Source of the DNA: Tolypeutes matacus
Taxonomy: Eukaryota; Chordata; Mammalia; Cingulata; Chlamyphoridae
Length of the DNA stretch: 64,000 nucleotides
Direction of reading: 5' to 3'
Assembly: GCA_026826555.1 (NCBI GenBank)
Contig: JAKSZT010053883.1
Span: 32,691,521 to 32,755,520, forward strand
The notes beneath the pieces are model-generated. The model was not told where the DNA came from. It searched no databases and was given only the letters and a program-made list of their open reading frames with translations. Within the stretch, counting starts at the first letter, position 1, and every line of letters begins with the position of its first letter. Below, one piece after another: positions 11,549 to 22,566 of the stretch. Position numbers and translations under genes: made by a program.

Positions 11549-12789
11549 CCTTATCCCCTACTTTGAGCACTTGAAGGACTGCCCCCTTCCTGTGAGATTT
11601 AGCCTTTCATTGAAACTTTGCCTCACAATGTGAGGCTGAGTGATGGCATATGATCTGATAATGGCCTGGCTTGTGGTCTCCCTTGGGCAGAACTGTTGCT
11701 AGACAAGCAGTCTATGGTAGAATGAACCATATCTGACCTCTGGGCTGGCTTGGGCTCTGCCTCATGCCTATCACTTTTGGTTTTATCAAAAATAGAAGCT
11801 CTGGTCCTCAAATTTTAGGAAGTAAGCATTTGTTTTACTCATTGGTGTTTCTTCCTTTGCTTGTTTCTGCATTGCCACCTCGCTGCCATTAGAGGCAATT
11901 CATCCTGCAGGGGACTGAGAGGAGTTATCCCTGTTTTCAAGACAGGGCTTGTGCTCTGTTCCCTTAAAACTGTTACCCAGATTTCCTTTTATGACTTGTT
12001 AAAGTCAGAGGCAACTGGGAGGATGCATTGGGGGAAGCATTAGTCACCAGGCACACATAGTGGCCCTGACTGCTGGCGGGTAGTCTGAGCTGAGCTGAGA
12101 GTGAGTCAGCCTAGGGAATGGAAAAATTGCAGGGTAGTGGGGGGTAGGGATTGTGTGCCAGCGACTCTGCCTTCTCTGTCTGCTGTTTTCTCTGCAAGGA
12201 CTCATTACAAGCCATGAATACTGAGGATCCACTTGGAGCAGCCAGCAAGCCAGTCCACTTGATGGTAATGTTTCCAGTGAGAGGAACCAGCGGACTAGAA
12301 GGACTTAATGTTGTCATCTATGTTATGGGTGTATATGAGTTTTGTGACAAGTGTGAGCTTGTGTAATAAATATTCTGTGTGTGGAAATTTCACTAGAATG
12401 AAAGGAATCACAAGATTTCTTTGTCTTGGTTATAAAACTCAGTCTTTTGTATCTATTTTTGTCCAGTAGGGGTCACTGGGGGTTTAGACTTTGAATGAAA
12501 AACTGTCACTATTCCAGTGGTGGACCAGTGCTTTATCATAGCATCTTTGCACATTGAGTACTATTAAAAAAAACAGACATATATATGTGTATGTGTGTGT
12601 ATGAGCAGAAAAAAAAGATGTGGACTTGTATTAAAAAGGTTGTAAATTTATTGAGTATTTGAATTTGAAGCACAGAGTGATTTCCAGATGATAGGTGAGA
12701 GAACAAACCAAGGCTAAGATGGAATTGGTTTTATGGATAAGATTTGAAGAGCAATTAAAAAATGAAAGGAGACAGGGAAAAGAACTCTT
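11549..12789. other. Unique intronic sequence
   Basis: Moderate GC near 11880-12300. A possible ATG ORF runs to a donor-like ATG|GTAATG at 12264, but the phase is wrong for MACF1. A small (TG)n/(TA)n patch lies near 12580. No gene called. Confidence 0.4.
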
Positions 12790-12975
12790 TGTTAAGCATC
12801 TGATCTGTGCCTAGGTACTTCACCTATGTTCCTTTTTTCATCTTAACAACAACCCTGAGAAATAAATATTTTGTACACATTGTTTATATTAGGAACCTGA
12901 CGTTCAAAAATATTAAGTGACTTCCCCTAGGGTCATACAACTATGAAGTGGTACTACTAGAAGAGATCCTGCTAG
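12790..12975 (-). repeat. MIR
   Basis: Reads as inverted MIR: TGTGCCTAGGTACTTCACC, ATCTTAACAACAACCCTGAGA, AAGTGACTTCCCCTAGGGTCATACAACTATGAAGTGG. Confidence 0.75.
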
Positions 12976-13373
12976 TCACGTTTCATCTGCCTTTGGTTTT
13001 TGGACCTCTGATAAAGGATCATGAGAATACAAGGTTTTGTTAGAAAGTAAGCAGAGTCTGGTGGTAGACTTTCCTGAGAAAGACTGAAATAATTTTTTAT
13101 GAATTAGCGTTTTGAGTGGGCTCCAAGGGTCAGTAGGTAGGAAGAAGCTGACAGGTCTGCCATGTGGTCAGGTAGCGAGTTCTTCCTTCTTTTCATTTAG
13201 GGCTGCTGCTTGGGTCTAGAAAACTGTCACAGAGATCTAAAATTAGCTTTTTGTTTGTGATCAAAGGCTGGTTTTCATGGATAAATAGTTCGTCTGCCTC
13301 TCTCACCTACCTCTTATCTTCTCCTTGGCCTGGGCTCTTCTCTTGAGCCTTGAATGTAGCTGCCTAATATTGT

Positions 13374-13406
<33 letters not shown>

Positions 13407-14441
13407 GGAATGTCCTGTTCCCAAGAATAGCGAAAGCAATCTTTTATTTATTTATTTATTTTCAAAGATTTTATTCACCCACCCATCCATCCCCCCCTTG
13501 CTGCTTGTGCTCGCCGGGCCAGCCAACCACGCCGTGCGGGCGGGCCCGCCCTCACCAGGAGGCCCGGGGAACCGAACCCGGGGCCTCCCACATGGCAAAC
13601 GGGAGCCCCACTGATCGAGCCACAGCCGCCCCCCCCTAATATTGTCTTACAGTTCATAAGCCTGCCACTTTACCTCATTGTTGAGATCTTTACCCTGCCC
13701 CTTTGTCAACTGCATAGCATGTAAGAATATCATGTCCGTTCTGCCTTCTTTTATTCAAGGGGGCTCAGGAAAACTAGTTGATCACCTGTTTCTTAGCCAG
13801 ACCACATTAGAGAGATTTCTCATTAAGACTACTTTTTGTATTTGGAAAGACATTTTAAAAATGCGTTTAGATACTTCCTGCATTGATGTTTTTGTAAACC
13901 TATAGTTGCTCTAATTTAAAAAGAATATATTTAGACTGAATAGGAGTAATATGCTAACTCTCCTTCACTGGACATTCACTTAGAATGAGAGATGTTATTT
14001 CGGGACAAATTAACAATCCTTAGCAATATTCTGGAGCAATGCCTATAAGACAAGCCTGCTTTTCCTTGTATCTTCTTTTCTCCACTTATTTAAGATTTGA
14101 CTACTACAGGAGTTTCCTGGAAGAAGTATTAATAGCTGGATCTATTTATTTTGTTGGGAAAATCCCAGAGAGAGGGATTGGAAAACCTTAAAGTGCTTTA
14201 ATGGTTAATATGAAAATTGTTGTTAATTAGGTATTCTTGTCCTTTTCCTTTCTGAAGCAAAGCCATTGAAGCCTAATTTGATTTATTTATTGTATTGGTG
14301 GCTTAGAGCTGTTAAATACCACACACTTTACCCTGGTTTATCTCCTTGCATTGGCCACTGAAGATGACTTCTGGCTCAGCAGAGTGTCAGTGCTCTAGTG
14401 TAATAATGATAATAAAATAGTTACACTAGTGAGTGCTTTTA
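12976..14441. other. Unique intronic sequence around one SINE
   Basis: Apart from the insertion at 13377-13634, no gene, RNA or recognised repeat is seen. Confidence 0.4.
13377..13634 (-). mobile_element. DAS-type SINE with 39-nt non-SINE sequence between body and poly(A)
   Basis: Perfect 14-bp duplications CCTAATATTGTCTT at 13363-13376 and 13635-13648 enclose everything. On the minus strand the SINE body and its (AAATA)n region end near 13442. About 39 nt of unrelated sequence (13403-13441) follow, then A(26). This fits a read-through transcript that carried its downstream flank into the new site (3' transduction). Confidence 0.85.
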
Positions 14442-14453
14442 AAAACTTAATCT

Positions 14454-14834
14454 GGGAAGCAGATGTGGCTCAAGCGTTTGGGCTCCCGTCTACTATATGG
14501 GAAGTCCTGAGTTGGTTTCCTGGGGCCTTCTGGTGAAAGTGAGCTGGCCCACGTGGAGAGCTGGCACAACAAAAAGAGAAAAAGAGGAGAGACGATGAGA
14601 GAGACAACAAACCAGGGAGCTGAGGTGGCTCAAGCGATTGAGTGCCTCTCTCCCACATTGGAGGTTCCAGGATCAGTTCCCGGTGCCTCCTAAAGAGAAG
14701 ACAAGAAGAAGAGAAGACAAGCAGATACAGAGAGCACACAGCGAATGGACACAGAGAGCAAGACAGCGAGCGCAAAAACAAGGGGCGGGGGGAGCAGGGC
14801 GGTGGGGATAAATATATAAATCTTAAAACAAAAC
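14454..14834 (+). mobile_element. Dimeric DAS-related SINE
   Basis: Two tRNA-like units (GGGAAGCAGATGTGGCTCAA and, near 14613, GGGAGCTGAGGTGGCTCAAG) with AGAGAAGACAAG-rich linkers and an A-rich tail. Perfect 12-bp duplications AAAACTTAATCT at 14442-14453 and 14835-14846. Confidence 0.9.
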
Positions 14835-14846
14835 AAAACTTAATCT

Positions 14847-15344
14847 AGTGAGGGAGTAAAATTTTGTTCACAACTACAGTTCAAAGTAGAAAGTGCTAAA
14901 TGCCAGAAGAGAGAAACAGGTAGAGTGTAATATAAGCTCAAGGAAGGAAGAAATTTACTTTTAGCTACAATGGAGATAGGGATCAGGGAAAATTCTGTGG
15001 GAGTATTGGCTTTAAACTGGTCCATAAGTATAGGATTTTTATATGTGGAGATGGGAAGGAAAAATATTCCAGGGTAAATGAGGGAATATTGTAAAGCCAG
15101 AGTTTTGGACTTAATTTGCTGACAGTGGGGAATTGAAAGTTTTAGAATGAAATTACAAATAATCATTTATTGCACATTTAAGATGTGCCAGTCTTTATGC
15201 ATGCTTCAAAGAGATTATTCCCACAATGAATGAGGGCAGGACTGATGGATTGGAGACTGGGAGATAGATTAGGTGAATTATGTTTGCCAAGGTTTTGTAC
15301 AGTCTATGCAGTATTTACAGTTCTTTGTGGTCAGATGTGGTTTG
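14847..15344. other. Unique intronic sequence
   Basis: Nothing recognised. Confidence 0.4.
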
Positions 15345-15580
15345 ATGCTTCTTCAAATAATGGTAATAATAGCCAATAATTATTGAGCACATATTGTGTG
15401 CCAGGCACCTTAGATGTATTAACTCATTTAATCTTCACTATAGCCCTTCTGAGACAGGTACTATTATTACCATCATTTTATAAACGAGGAAATTGAGGTT
15501 CCGTGAAGATGACTTGCCCAAAGATGCTAAATATGACATTTATAGTAGAGTCTGGATATGAACCCAGAGAGTCTGGCTTC
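15345..15580 (-). repeat. MIR
   Basis: Well preserved inverted MIR: TGTGTGCCAGGCACCTTAGATG, ATTTAATCTTCACTATAGCCC, GAGGAAATTGAGGTTCCG, ACTTGCCCAAAGAT, then GAACCCAGAGAGTCTGGCTTC. Confidence 0.88.
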
Positions 15581-15698
15581 AAATAGGGCTTATAATTACC
15601 ATGCTATAATTACATTGTATCTAGATTTACTGAGTAAGAAATTTGGAAAATTTCCTAACTTTATTGTATTCAGTGACAGAGTATGTAGCATATTCTTT

Positions 15699-15721
15699 TT
15701 TTTTTTTTTTTTTTTATTTTT
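15699..15721 (-). mobile_element. Body-less retroposon insertion: poly(T) only
   Basis: A 23-bp insertion of T with one A, flanked by perfect 15-bp duplications TGTAGCATATTCTTT at 15684-15698 and 15722-15736. It looks like target-primed reverse transcription that copied only the poly(A) tail. Confidence 0.75.
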
Positions 15722-15736
15722 TGTAGCATATTCTTT

Positions 15737-16765
15737 ATAGGCATTCTGGGCTTTTGCATGTTTATTGTTATTTCAACACCATATTGCTAAACCTTAGAGG
15801 CCAGAGTCATAGAATTTCTCCTAAAATTAGCTTCTATGAAGTCCACATCTTCTGACTATCTGCAGTGAGATGCCTTGTGTGTCATGGGAGGAGACAGATC
15901 ATAAGATCCCAGGGCCAGGCTTTGATCAGTGGATCCTGCTCTTCCTAGAATCCCAAGGTTTCCAATCCTATCAATTAGTTATATGCTATTCTATCTACCA
16001 AATTTATAATCTCAAGTATATTTCTTGTTTAGAAAAAAAGGCTTCTCTTTTTCTAAGCATTGTTTTTCTAGATTTCAATCTTTTAATTGTGATGAGTCTT
16101 AAATTTTTAGTCTGTATTTGCTGAAGTTATAATGCTTGTGGATGTCAGTTATTTTGAGACCAAGTGTAACTCTGTGGCAGTTTGAATAAAACATATGGCA
16201 TTCCTTCTCACAGGCTGCTTTGATCTCAGTTGCAGGCATTGAAGTGATTCTGGGGTGTAGTCTCTTTGTTTTGAGATTTCTTGTGGGTAATGGTTGTGGG
16301 TGACTGTCCTAAATTCATGTGAGTGAAGTAATCTCAAAGAGAGGCAAGTCTAAAATCTTAATGAAGTTGTGAGTCTTGCCTTCTACAAGGCTTCTTTGAT
16401 GGTTTGGGGACCTGCCCATTGACTGTTTTCAAGGGCTATCCTGGAGATTGCTGAATGTGACTTAAAATGGCTCATTCTTTGTATAATGAGTGATCTAAAA
16501 AGGAAACTGTTCACTCCCTTCTACTGGCTTTTAACCACTTCCTGTAAATGACAGCACACAGATCCATTTTAGTTTTGCTAGATCGTTTTAATTTGCATAA
16601 AGGGAATTTCCTATATACGTATTAAAAGGCTGGGGCAAACATTTTACCTGTCACATGTAGAAAAATGTTGTATCTAAGGTATGGAAAGGTCATCTTATAA
16701 AGATCTTATAGAGTAAATTACTTTGGATATTTTTCATTGCTTTATCTAATAATAAAGGTAGATTC
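15737..16765. other. Unique intronic sequence
   Basis: No recognised gene or repeat. GTGGCAGTTTGAATAAAACATATGGCATTC near 16173 only weakly resembles the LTR family at 27985. Confidence 0.35.
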
Positions 16766-16779
16766 AGAATCTATCTTGA

Positions 16780-16970
16780 GGGAAGCGGCTGTGGCTCAAT
16801 CAGTAGGGGTCCCGTTTACCATATGGGAGGCCCCGGGTTCGGTTCCCGGGGCCTCCTGGTGAAGGCAAGCCTGCCCACACGGCGCCATTAGCTGACCCAG
16901 CAAGCACAAGCAGCAAGGGGGGGATAAATGAATAAATAAATAAAATCTTTAAAAAAAAAAAAAAAAAAAA
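16780..16970 (+). mobile_element. DAS-type SINE
   Basis: Full unit with A(21) tail; perfect 14-bp duplications AGAATCTATCTTGA at 16766-16779 and 16971-16984. Confidence 0.94.
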
Positions 16971-17379
16971 AGAATCTATCTTGAAATTTGAGTGTTTTGT
17001 ATTCTTTTTTCCCTCCAAATTTTTTAGGCATTTAAAAAATAGCATAAACATGATATATGGTTTTCTAATCAAGGCAATTTTATAATGGCTTTTGGTAGTA
17101 GACTTGGGTAGAGAAATGGCTTTTACTTTTTGGAAATGAAAATATGTTGAGGTATTTATAATAGTACAAAAAGAAGTTGTACAATGATGATACAGGCAGC
17201 ACTGTAAAACATATTGTGTTGAAGTTGAAATTCTTTCCTAAGAGCCCTGTGGAACTATTTACAGGCTTCAGGTTAAGTCTTGCCAAGGGGAAGAACATAC
17301 AAATATCTCAAAATGCTTAACTTCAGTTAGTGTACTTTGAGAGAATTTTTTGGCAAAGGGAGACAGTGTGATAAGATAG

Positions 17380-17570
17380 AATATATTGATTTGAAATCAG
17401 ATATAAAATTTCAGATCTCGGGCCATCCTCTTATTCATTTTGTGACCCTGAACAAAATAACTTAAATTCTCTGAGCCTGAAGTTCTTGATTTGTAAAATG
17501 GGGATAATAATATATATATATTCAGGGGTATTGAGAAGATTCAACCAAGTATAACAGATGCAAAGATGCA
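17380..17570 (+). repeat. MIR
   Basis: TTTTGTGACCCTGAACAAAATAACTTAAATTCTCTGAGCC then TTTGTAAAATGGGGATAATAAT follow the MIR core. Confidence 0.8.
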
Positions 17571-20344
17571 TTAAAAATTTTTCAATAATCATTAGTTTTC
17601 CTTTCAAACAAGTCCGTCTGCCTGCCTCCCTCCCTTTCTTTTTGTAATAAAATAAAAATTTTAATGAATGTTTTTCACTTAATGAATAAAAAATTAATAT
17701 AAATTTGTCAATAAGTGAATTTCTGACTCCTGGAAGTTGTCTTTTTAAAATTTTTAATTAAAAATTTTTTTATTAGAGAAGTTATAGGTTTACAGAAAAT
17801 TTTGCATAAAATACAGAGTTTCCATATACCACCACCCTATTATTAACACCTTACATTAGTGTGGTACATCTGTTAGAGTTGATGAAAGAACATTATAATT
17901 GTAGTATTACCTGTAGTCCATGATTTACATTAGGGTTCACTGTTGTACAGTCCTATGCTTTTTATTTTTTTCATTCTAGTAACATATATACAACCTAAAA
18001 CTTCCCCTTTTAACCATATTCAAATACATAATTCAGTGCTGTTAATTACATTCACAATGTTGTGCTACCATTGCCACTATCCATTACCAAAATGTTTCCA
18101 TTAACCCAAACAGAAACTCCATACAATTTAAGCATTAACTCCTCATTCTGTACTTTCACCCTGGCCCGTGGTAGCCTATATTCAAGTTTCTGACTATGAA
18201 TTTGCTTCTTCTAATTATTTCATATCAGTGAGATCATATAATATTTGTCCTTCTGTGTCTGGCTTATTTCACTCAACATGATGTCTTCAAGGTTCATACT
18301 TGTTGCATGTATCAGAACTTCATTCCTTTTCATGGCTGAATAATATCCCATTGTGTGTATACACCACATTTTATTTTTTCATCAGTTGATGGACACTTGG
18401 GTTACTTCCATCTTTTGACAATTATGGATAATGCCACTAGTGAACATTGATGTGGAAATAATCTGTTCAAGTCCCTGCTTTCAGTTCTTTTAGGCACATA
18501 ACTAGAAGTGGGATGGCCAGGTCATATGTTAGTTCTATATTTAACTTTCTGAGGAATTGCCAAACTGTATTCCACAGCAGCTGCATATTTTATATTTCCA
18601 CCAGCAATGAATGAGTTTTCCTATTTCTGAACATCCTCTCTAACACTTGTAATTTTCCATTTTTTAATAGTTGCCATTCTAGTGGGTGTGAAATGATATC
18701 TTGTGTTTTGATTTGCATTTCTCTCATAGCTAATGATTTCAGCATATTTTCATGTGCTTTTTGACCAGATGTATATCTTTTTTGGAGAAATGTCTATTCA
18801 AGTCTTTTGCCCATTTTTTAATTGGGTTGTTTGTCTTTTTATTAAGTTGAAGGATTTTTTTCTATAGTCTGGATATTAAACCCTTATCAGATACATGGTT
18901 TCCAAATATTTTCTCCCATTGTGTAGGTTGTCTTTTTACTTTCATAATAAAGTCCTTTGAGGCACAAAAGTTTTAAATTTTGATGAGATCCCATTTATCT
19001 ATTTTTTCTCTTGTTAACTGTGCTTGGGTATAAAGTCTAAGGAACCATTGCCCAAGACAAGGTTCTGAATATGCTTCCTTATGTTTTCTTCTAGGAGTTT
19101 TATTATTCTGGTTTTTATACGTAGGTTTTTTATCTGTTTTGAGTTGATTTTTTTATATGGTGTGAGGTAGGGGTCCACCTTCATTCTTTTGCATATGGAC
19201 ATCCACTTTCCCCAGCACCATTTAAGAGATTATTCTTTCCCAATTGACTTGGCACCCTTGTCAAAAATCAGTTGACCATAAATGTGGGAGGTTAATTTCT
19301 GAGCTCTCAATTTGATTCCATAGGTCTATATGCCTGTCCTTGTGCCAGTACCATGCTGATTTGATTACTGTGGCTTTTTTGTAATAGGTTTTAAGATTAG
19401 GATGTTTGATCCTCCCACTTCATTTTTCTTTTTCAAAATGGCTTTTGCTATTTGGGGTCCCTTACCCTTCCATATAAATTTGATGGCTTTTCCATTTCTG
19501 CAAAGAAGGTTGTTGCAATTTTGATTGGATTTCCATTGAATCTGTAAATTGCTTTGGGTAGAATTGACATCTTAACAATATTTAGCCTTCCAGTCCATGG
19601 ATGAACACAGACTCTCTTTTATATTTAGGTTTTCTTTGATTTCTTTAACAATGTTTTGTAGTTTTCTTTGTATAAGTCCTTTACATCCTTGGATAAATTT
19701 ATTCATAGATATTTGATTCTTTTAGTTGCTATTGTAAATGGAATTTTTTCCTTCAGTTTCCCCTCAGATAGTTCATTACTAGTGTATAGAAACACTATTG
19801 ATCTTTTCATGTTGATCTTGTACCCTTCCACTTTGCTGATTTTGTTTATTAGTTTTATTGTTTATTAGTTCTAGTAGCATTGTTGTGGATTCTTCAGATC
19901 ATGTCATCTGCATATAGGTAAAGTTTCACTTCTTCCTTTCCAATTTGAATGCCTTTTATTTCTTTTTCTTGCCTAATTGCTCTAGCTTGAATTTCCAGTA
20001 CAAGGTTGAATAACAGTGATAACAGTGACATTCTTGCCTTGTTCTTGATCTTAGAGGGCAAGCTTTCAGTCTTTCACCATTGAGTATGATGTTAGCTGTG
20101 GGTTTTTCATATATGCTTTTAATCATGTTGAGGAAGTTTCCTTCTGTTCCTAGTTTTCTAATTGTTTTTTTATCAAGAAGGGGTACTGGATTTTGTCAAA
20201 TGCTTTTGTTCTGTTAATGTGGTATATTACTTTAATTGATTTTCTTCTATTGAGCCACTCTTGCATACCTGGGATAAATCCCACTTGATCATGGTGTATA
20301 ATTCTTCTGATGTGCTGTTGGATTTGGTTTGCTAGTATTTTTTT

Positions 20345-20582
20345 TTAAGATTTATTTATTTATTTTATTTTATTTATTTCCCCCTTGCTGCTTGTGCTCG
20401 CTGTGTCCATTTTGCTTTGCATTTTTCTGTGTCTGCTTGTCTCTCTCTGTTGCGTCATCTTGCTGCGCCAGCTAACTGCACCGTGCGGGCCAGCTTGCCT
20501 TCACCAGGAGGCCCCGGGAATCGAACCCAGGGCCCCCCATTTGGTAAACGGGAGCCCAACCAATTAAGCCACAGCCGCTTCC
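20345..20582 (-). mobile_element. Long-variant DAS SINE inside the old L1
   Basis: Inverted DAS with an extra stretch (GTGTCCATTTTGCTTTGC ... TTGCGTCATCTTGCTGCGCC) not in the short copies. Duplications TGCTAGTATTTTTT / TGCTAGTGTTTTTT around 20330-20343 and 20583-20596, one mismatch. Confidence 0.88.
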
Positions 20583-20660
20583 TGCTAGTGTTTTTTGAGG
20601 ATTTTTGCATTTATATTCATATGGGATATTGGTTGATAATATTATTTTCTTGTGGAGTCT

Positions 20661-20786
20661 TTTTTTTTTTTTAGGCCAGTAAGAAGAAGTTATTTGGGAA
20701 ATGGGGAAAAGAATATAGCTTGCTGAGAAATGGGAGAGAAAGATGGAAATACACACCAAGATTTGGTGTGGGCCCAAAGGCCAAGA
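20661..20786 (-). mobile_element. Unidentified retroposed fragment in the old L1
   Basis: The L1 text TCTTGTGGAGTCTTT/TATCTGGC is interrupted by T(13) and about 110 bp with no similarity to other repeats here, then resumes after TCTTTTGTGGAGTTT. On the minus strand this is a body followed by poly(A), consistent with a 5'-truncated retrocopy of an unknown RNA. No AATAAA sits at the expected place (only CCAAATAACTT). Confidence 0.6.
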
Positions 20787-21542
20787 ATCTTTTGTGGAGT
20801 TTTATCTGGCTTTGGTAGTAGGGTGATGTCCTCATAGAATGAGTTTGGTAGTGTTCCCTCCTCTACAAATATTTGGAAGAGTTCAAGCAGGATTGATGTT
20901 AATTCTTCTTGTAATATTTGGTAAAATTTACCTGTGAAGCCTTCTGTCCTGGGCTTTTCTTTGTTGGGAGGTTTTTGAATACTGACTCCATCTCTTTATT
21001 GGTTTGTTGAGAGCTTCTATTTCTTCTTGAGTTGATATAGGTAATTTGTTTCTAGGAATTTGTCCATTTCATCTGGGTTATCTGATTTGTTAGTATGCAG
21101 TTATTCATAGTATTCTCTTATACTCCTTTTTATTTCTGTGCGGTCAGTAGTAGTATCCCCTTTTTCATTTCTGATTTTAGTTATTTGTGTTCTCTTTTTT
21201 CTTTGTCAGTTTAGCTAAAGGTTGATATTATTGATCTTTTCAAAGAACCAATTTTTGGTTTTATTGATTCTATTATTCACTATTTCATTTATCTCCACTC
21301 TAATCTTTATTTTCCTCCTTCTGCTTGCTTTGGGTTTAGCTTTTTCTAGATCCTCCAGTTGTGAGGTTAATTCTCTGATTTGAGATCTTTCTTTTTAATG
21401 TAAACATTTAGAACTATATATTTCCTTCTTAACACTGCCTTTGCTGTGTCGAACAAATTTTGGTGTGTTGTGTTTCATTTTCTTTCTCCTCAAAATACTT
21501 TCTAATTTTCTGTGACCCATTGTTTGCTTAAGAGTGTGTTGT

Positions 21543-21662
21543 GGAAATGGATGTGGCTCAGGCAGTTGGGTGCCCTCCTCCCACATGGGAGGTCCAGGGT
21601 TAAGTTCCTGGTGCCTCCAAAAGAAGACAGGCAGACAATGAGCAGATAAGTAGGTAACAAGC

Positions 21663-21695
<33 letters not shown>

Positions 21696-21916
21696 CACAA
21701 AAAACAACAACAAGCAAACAATGAGCAGACAGTGAGCCAAAACAAATGAGCAGGGAGTGGATGTGGCTCAAGCAATTGGGCACCCGCCTCCCACAAGGGA
21801 GATCTCATGTTTGGTTCCCTGTGCCCCCTAAAGAAGAAACAAACAGACAACGAACAGACAGCAAGCAAAAGCAATGAGCAAACAGACAAGGGAGCCAACT
21901 CAATGGGGGAGGGGGG
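21543..21916 (+). mobile_element. Dimeric DAS-related SINE inside the old L1
   Basis: Two tRNA-like units (GGAAATGGATGTGGCTCAGG; near 21756 GGGAGTGGATGTGGCTCAAG) with CAAACAA-rich linkers. Duplications GAGTGTGTTGT (21532-21542) and GAGTGTATTGT (21917-21927), one mismatch. Confidence 0.85.
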
Positions 21917-22234
21917 GAGTGTATTGTTTAATTTCCACATATTTGTGAATTTTCAATTTCTCCTTCTGTTAGGATTGATTTCTAGCTTCATTCCATTGTA
22001 GTCAGAGAAGATACATTGTATGATTTCAATATTTAAAAAATTTTTGGCCCTTTTTTATGACCTATTATTTGGTCTTATCTGGAGAATGATCCATGTATAC
22101 TAGAGAAGAATGTGTATTCTTTTGCCATTGGATGAAGTGTTGTATATATGGCTGGTAGGTCTGGTTGGTTTAGAGCATTGTTCAAGTCTTTTATTTCCTT
22201 ATTTATATTCTCTTTAGATGTTCTATCCATTTTT

Positions 22235-22566
22235 TTTTTTAAGATTTATTTATTTATCTTCCCCCTCTGCCCCGTTGTATGTGGTTGCTGTCTGCTCTCT
22301 GTGTCTGCTCGTCTTCTCTTTAGGAGGCACCGGTAACTGAACCTGGGACCTCCCATGTGGAAGAGAGGTGCTCAATCACCTGAGCCACTTCAGCTCCCTG
22401 GTTTGTTGTATTTTTCGTTGTCTTTCCTCTTTGTGTCTCTTTTGTTGCATCAGCTTGCTGTGCCTGCCCACCACGCCGGCTTGCCTTCTCCAGGAGGCAC
22501 CGGGAACTGAACCCGGGACCTATGTGGTAGGCGGAAGCCCTGTTGCTTGAGCCACATCTGCTTCCC
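22235..22566 (-). mobile_element. Dimeric DAS-related SINE inside the old L1
   Basis: Inverted dimer (units ending ...GAGCCACTTCAGCTCCCTGG and ...GAGCCACATCTGCTTCCC). Perfect 13-bp duplications TCTATCCATTTTT at 22222-22234 and 22567-22579. Confidence 0.9.

Noticed and set aside
12151..12366. ATG ORF running to a donor-like GTAATG at 12265, possible third first exon
   Set aside because: It ends in phase 0 at that donor, whereas the shared CH exon requires phase 1.
16780..16860. tRNA genes at A/B-box-bearing sites
   Set aside because: All such sites are heads of SINEs with tails and target duplications, not cloverleaf tRNA genes.
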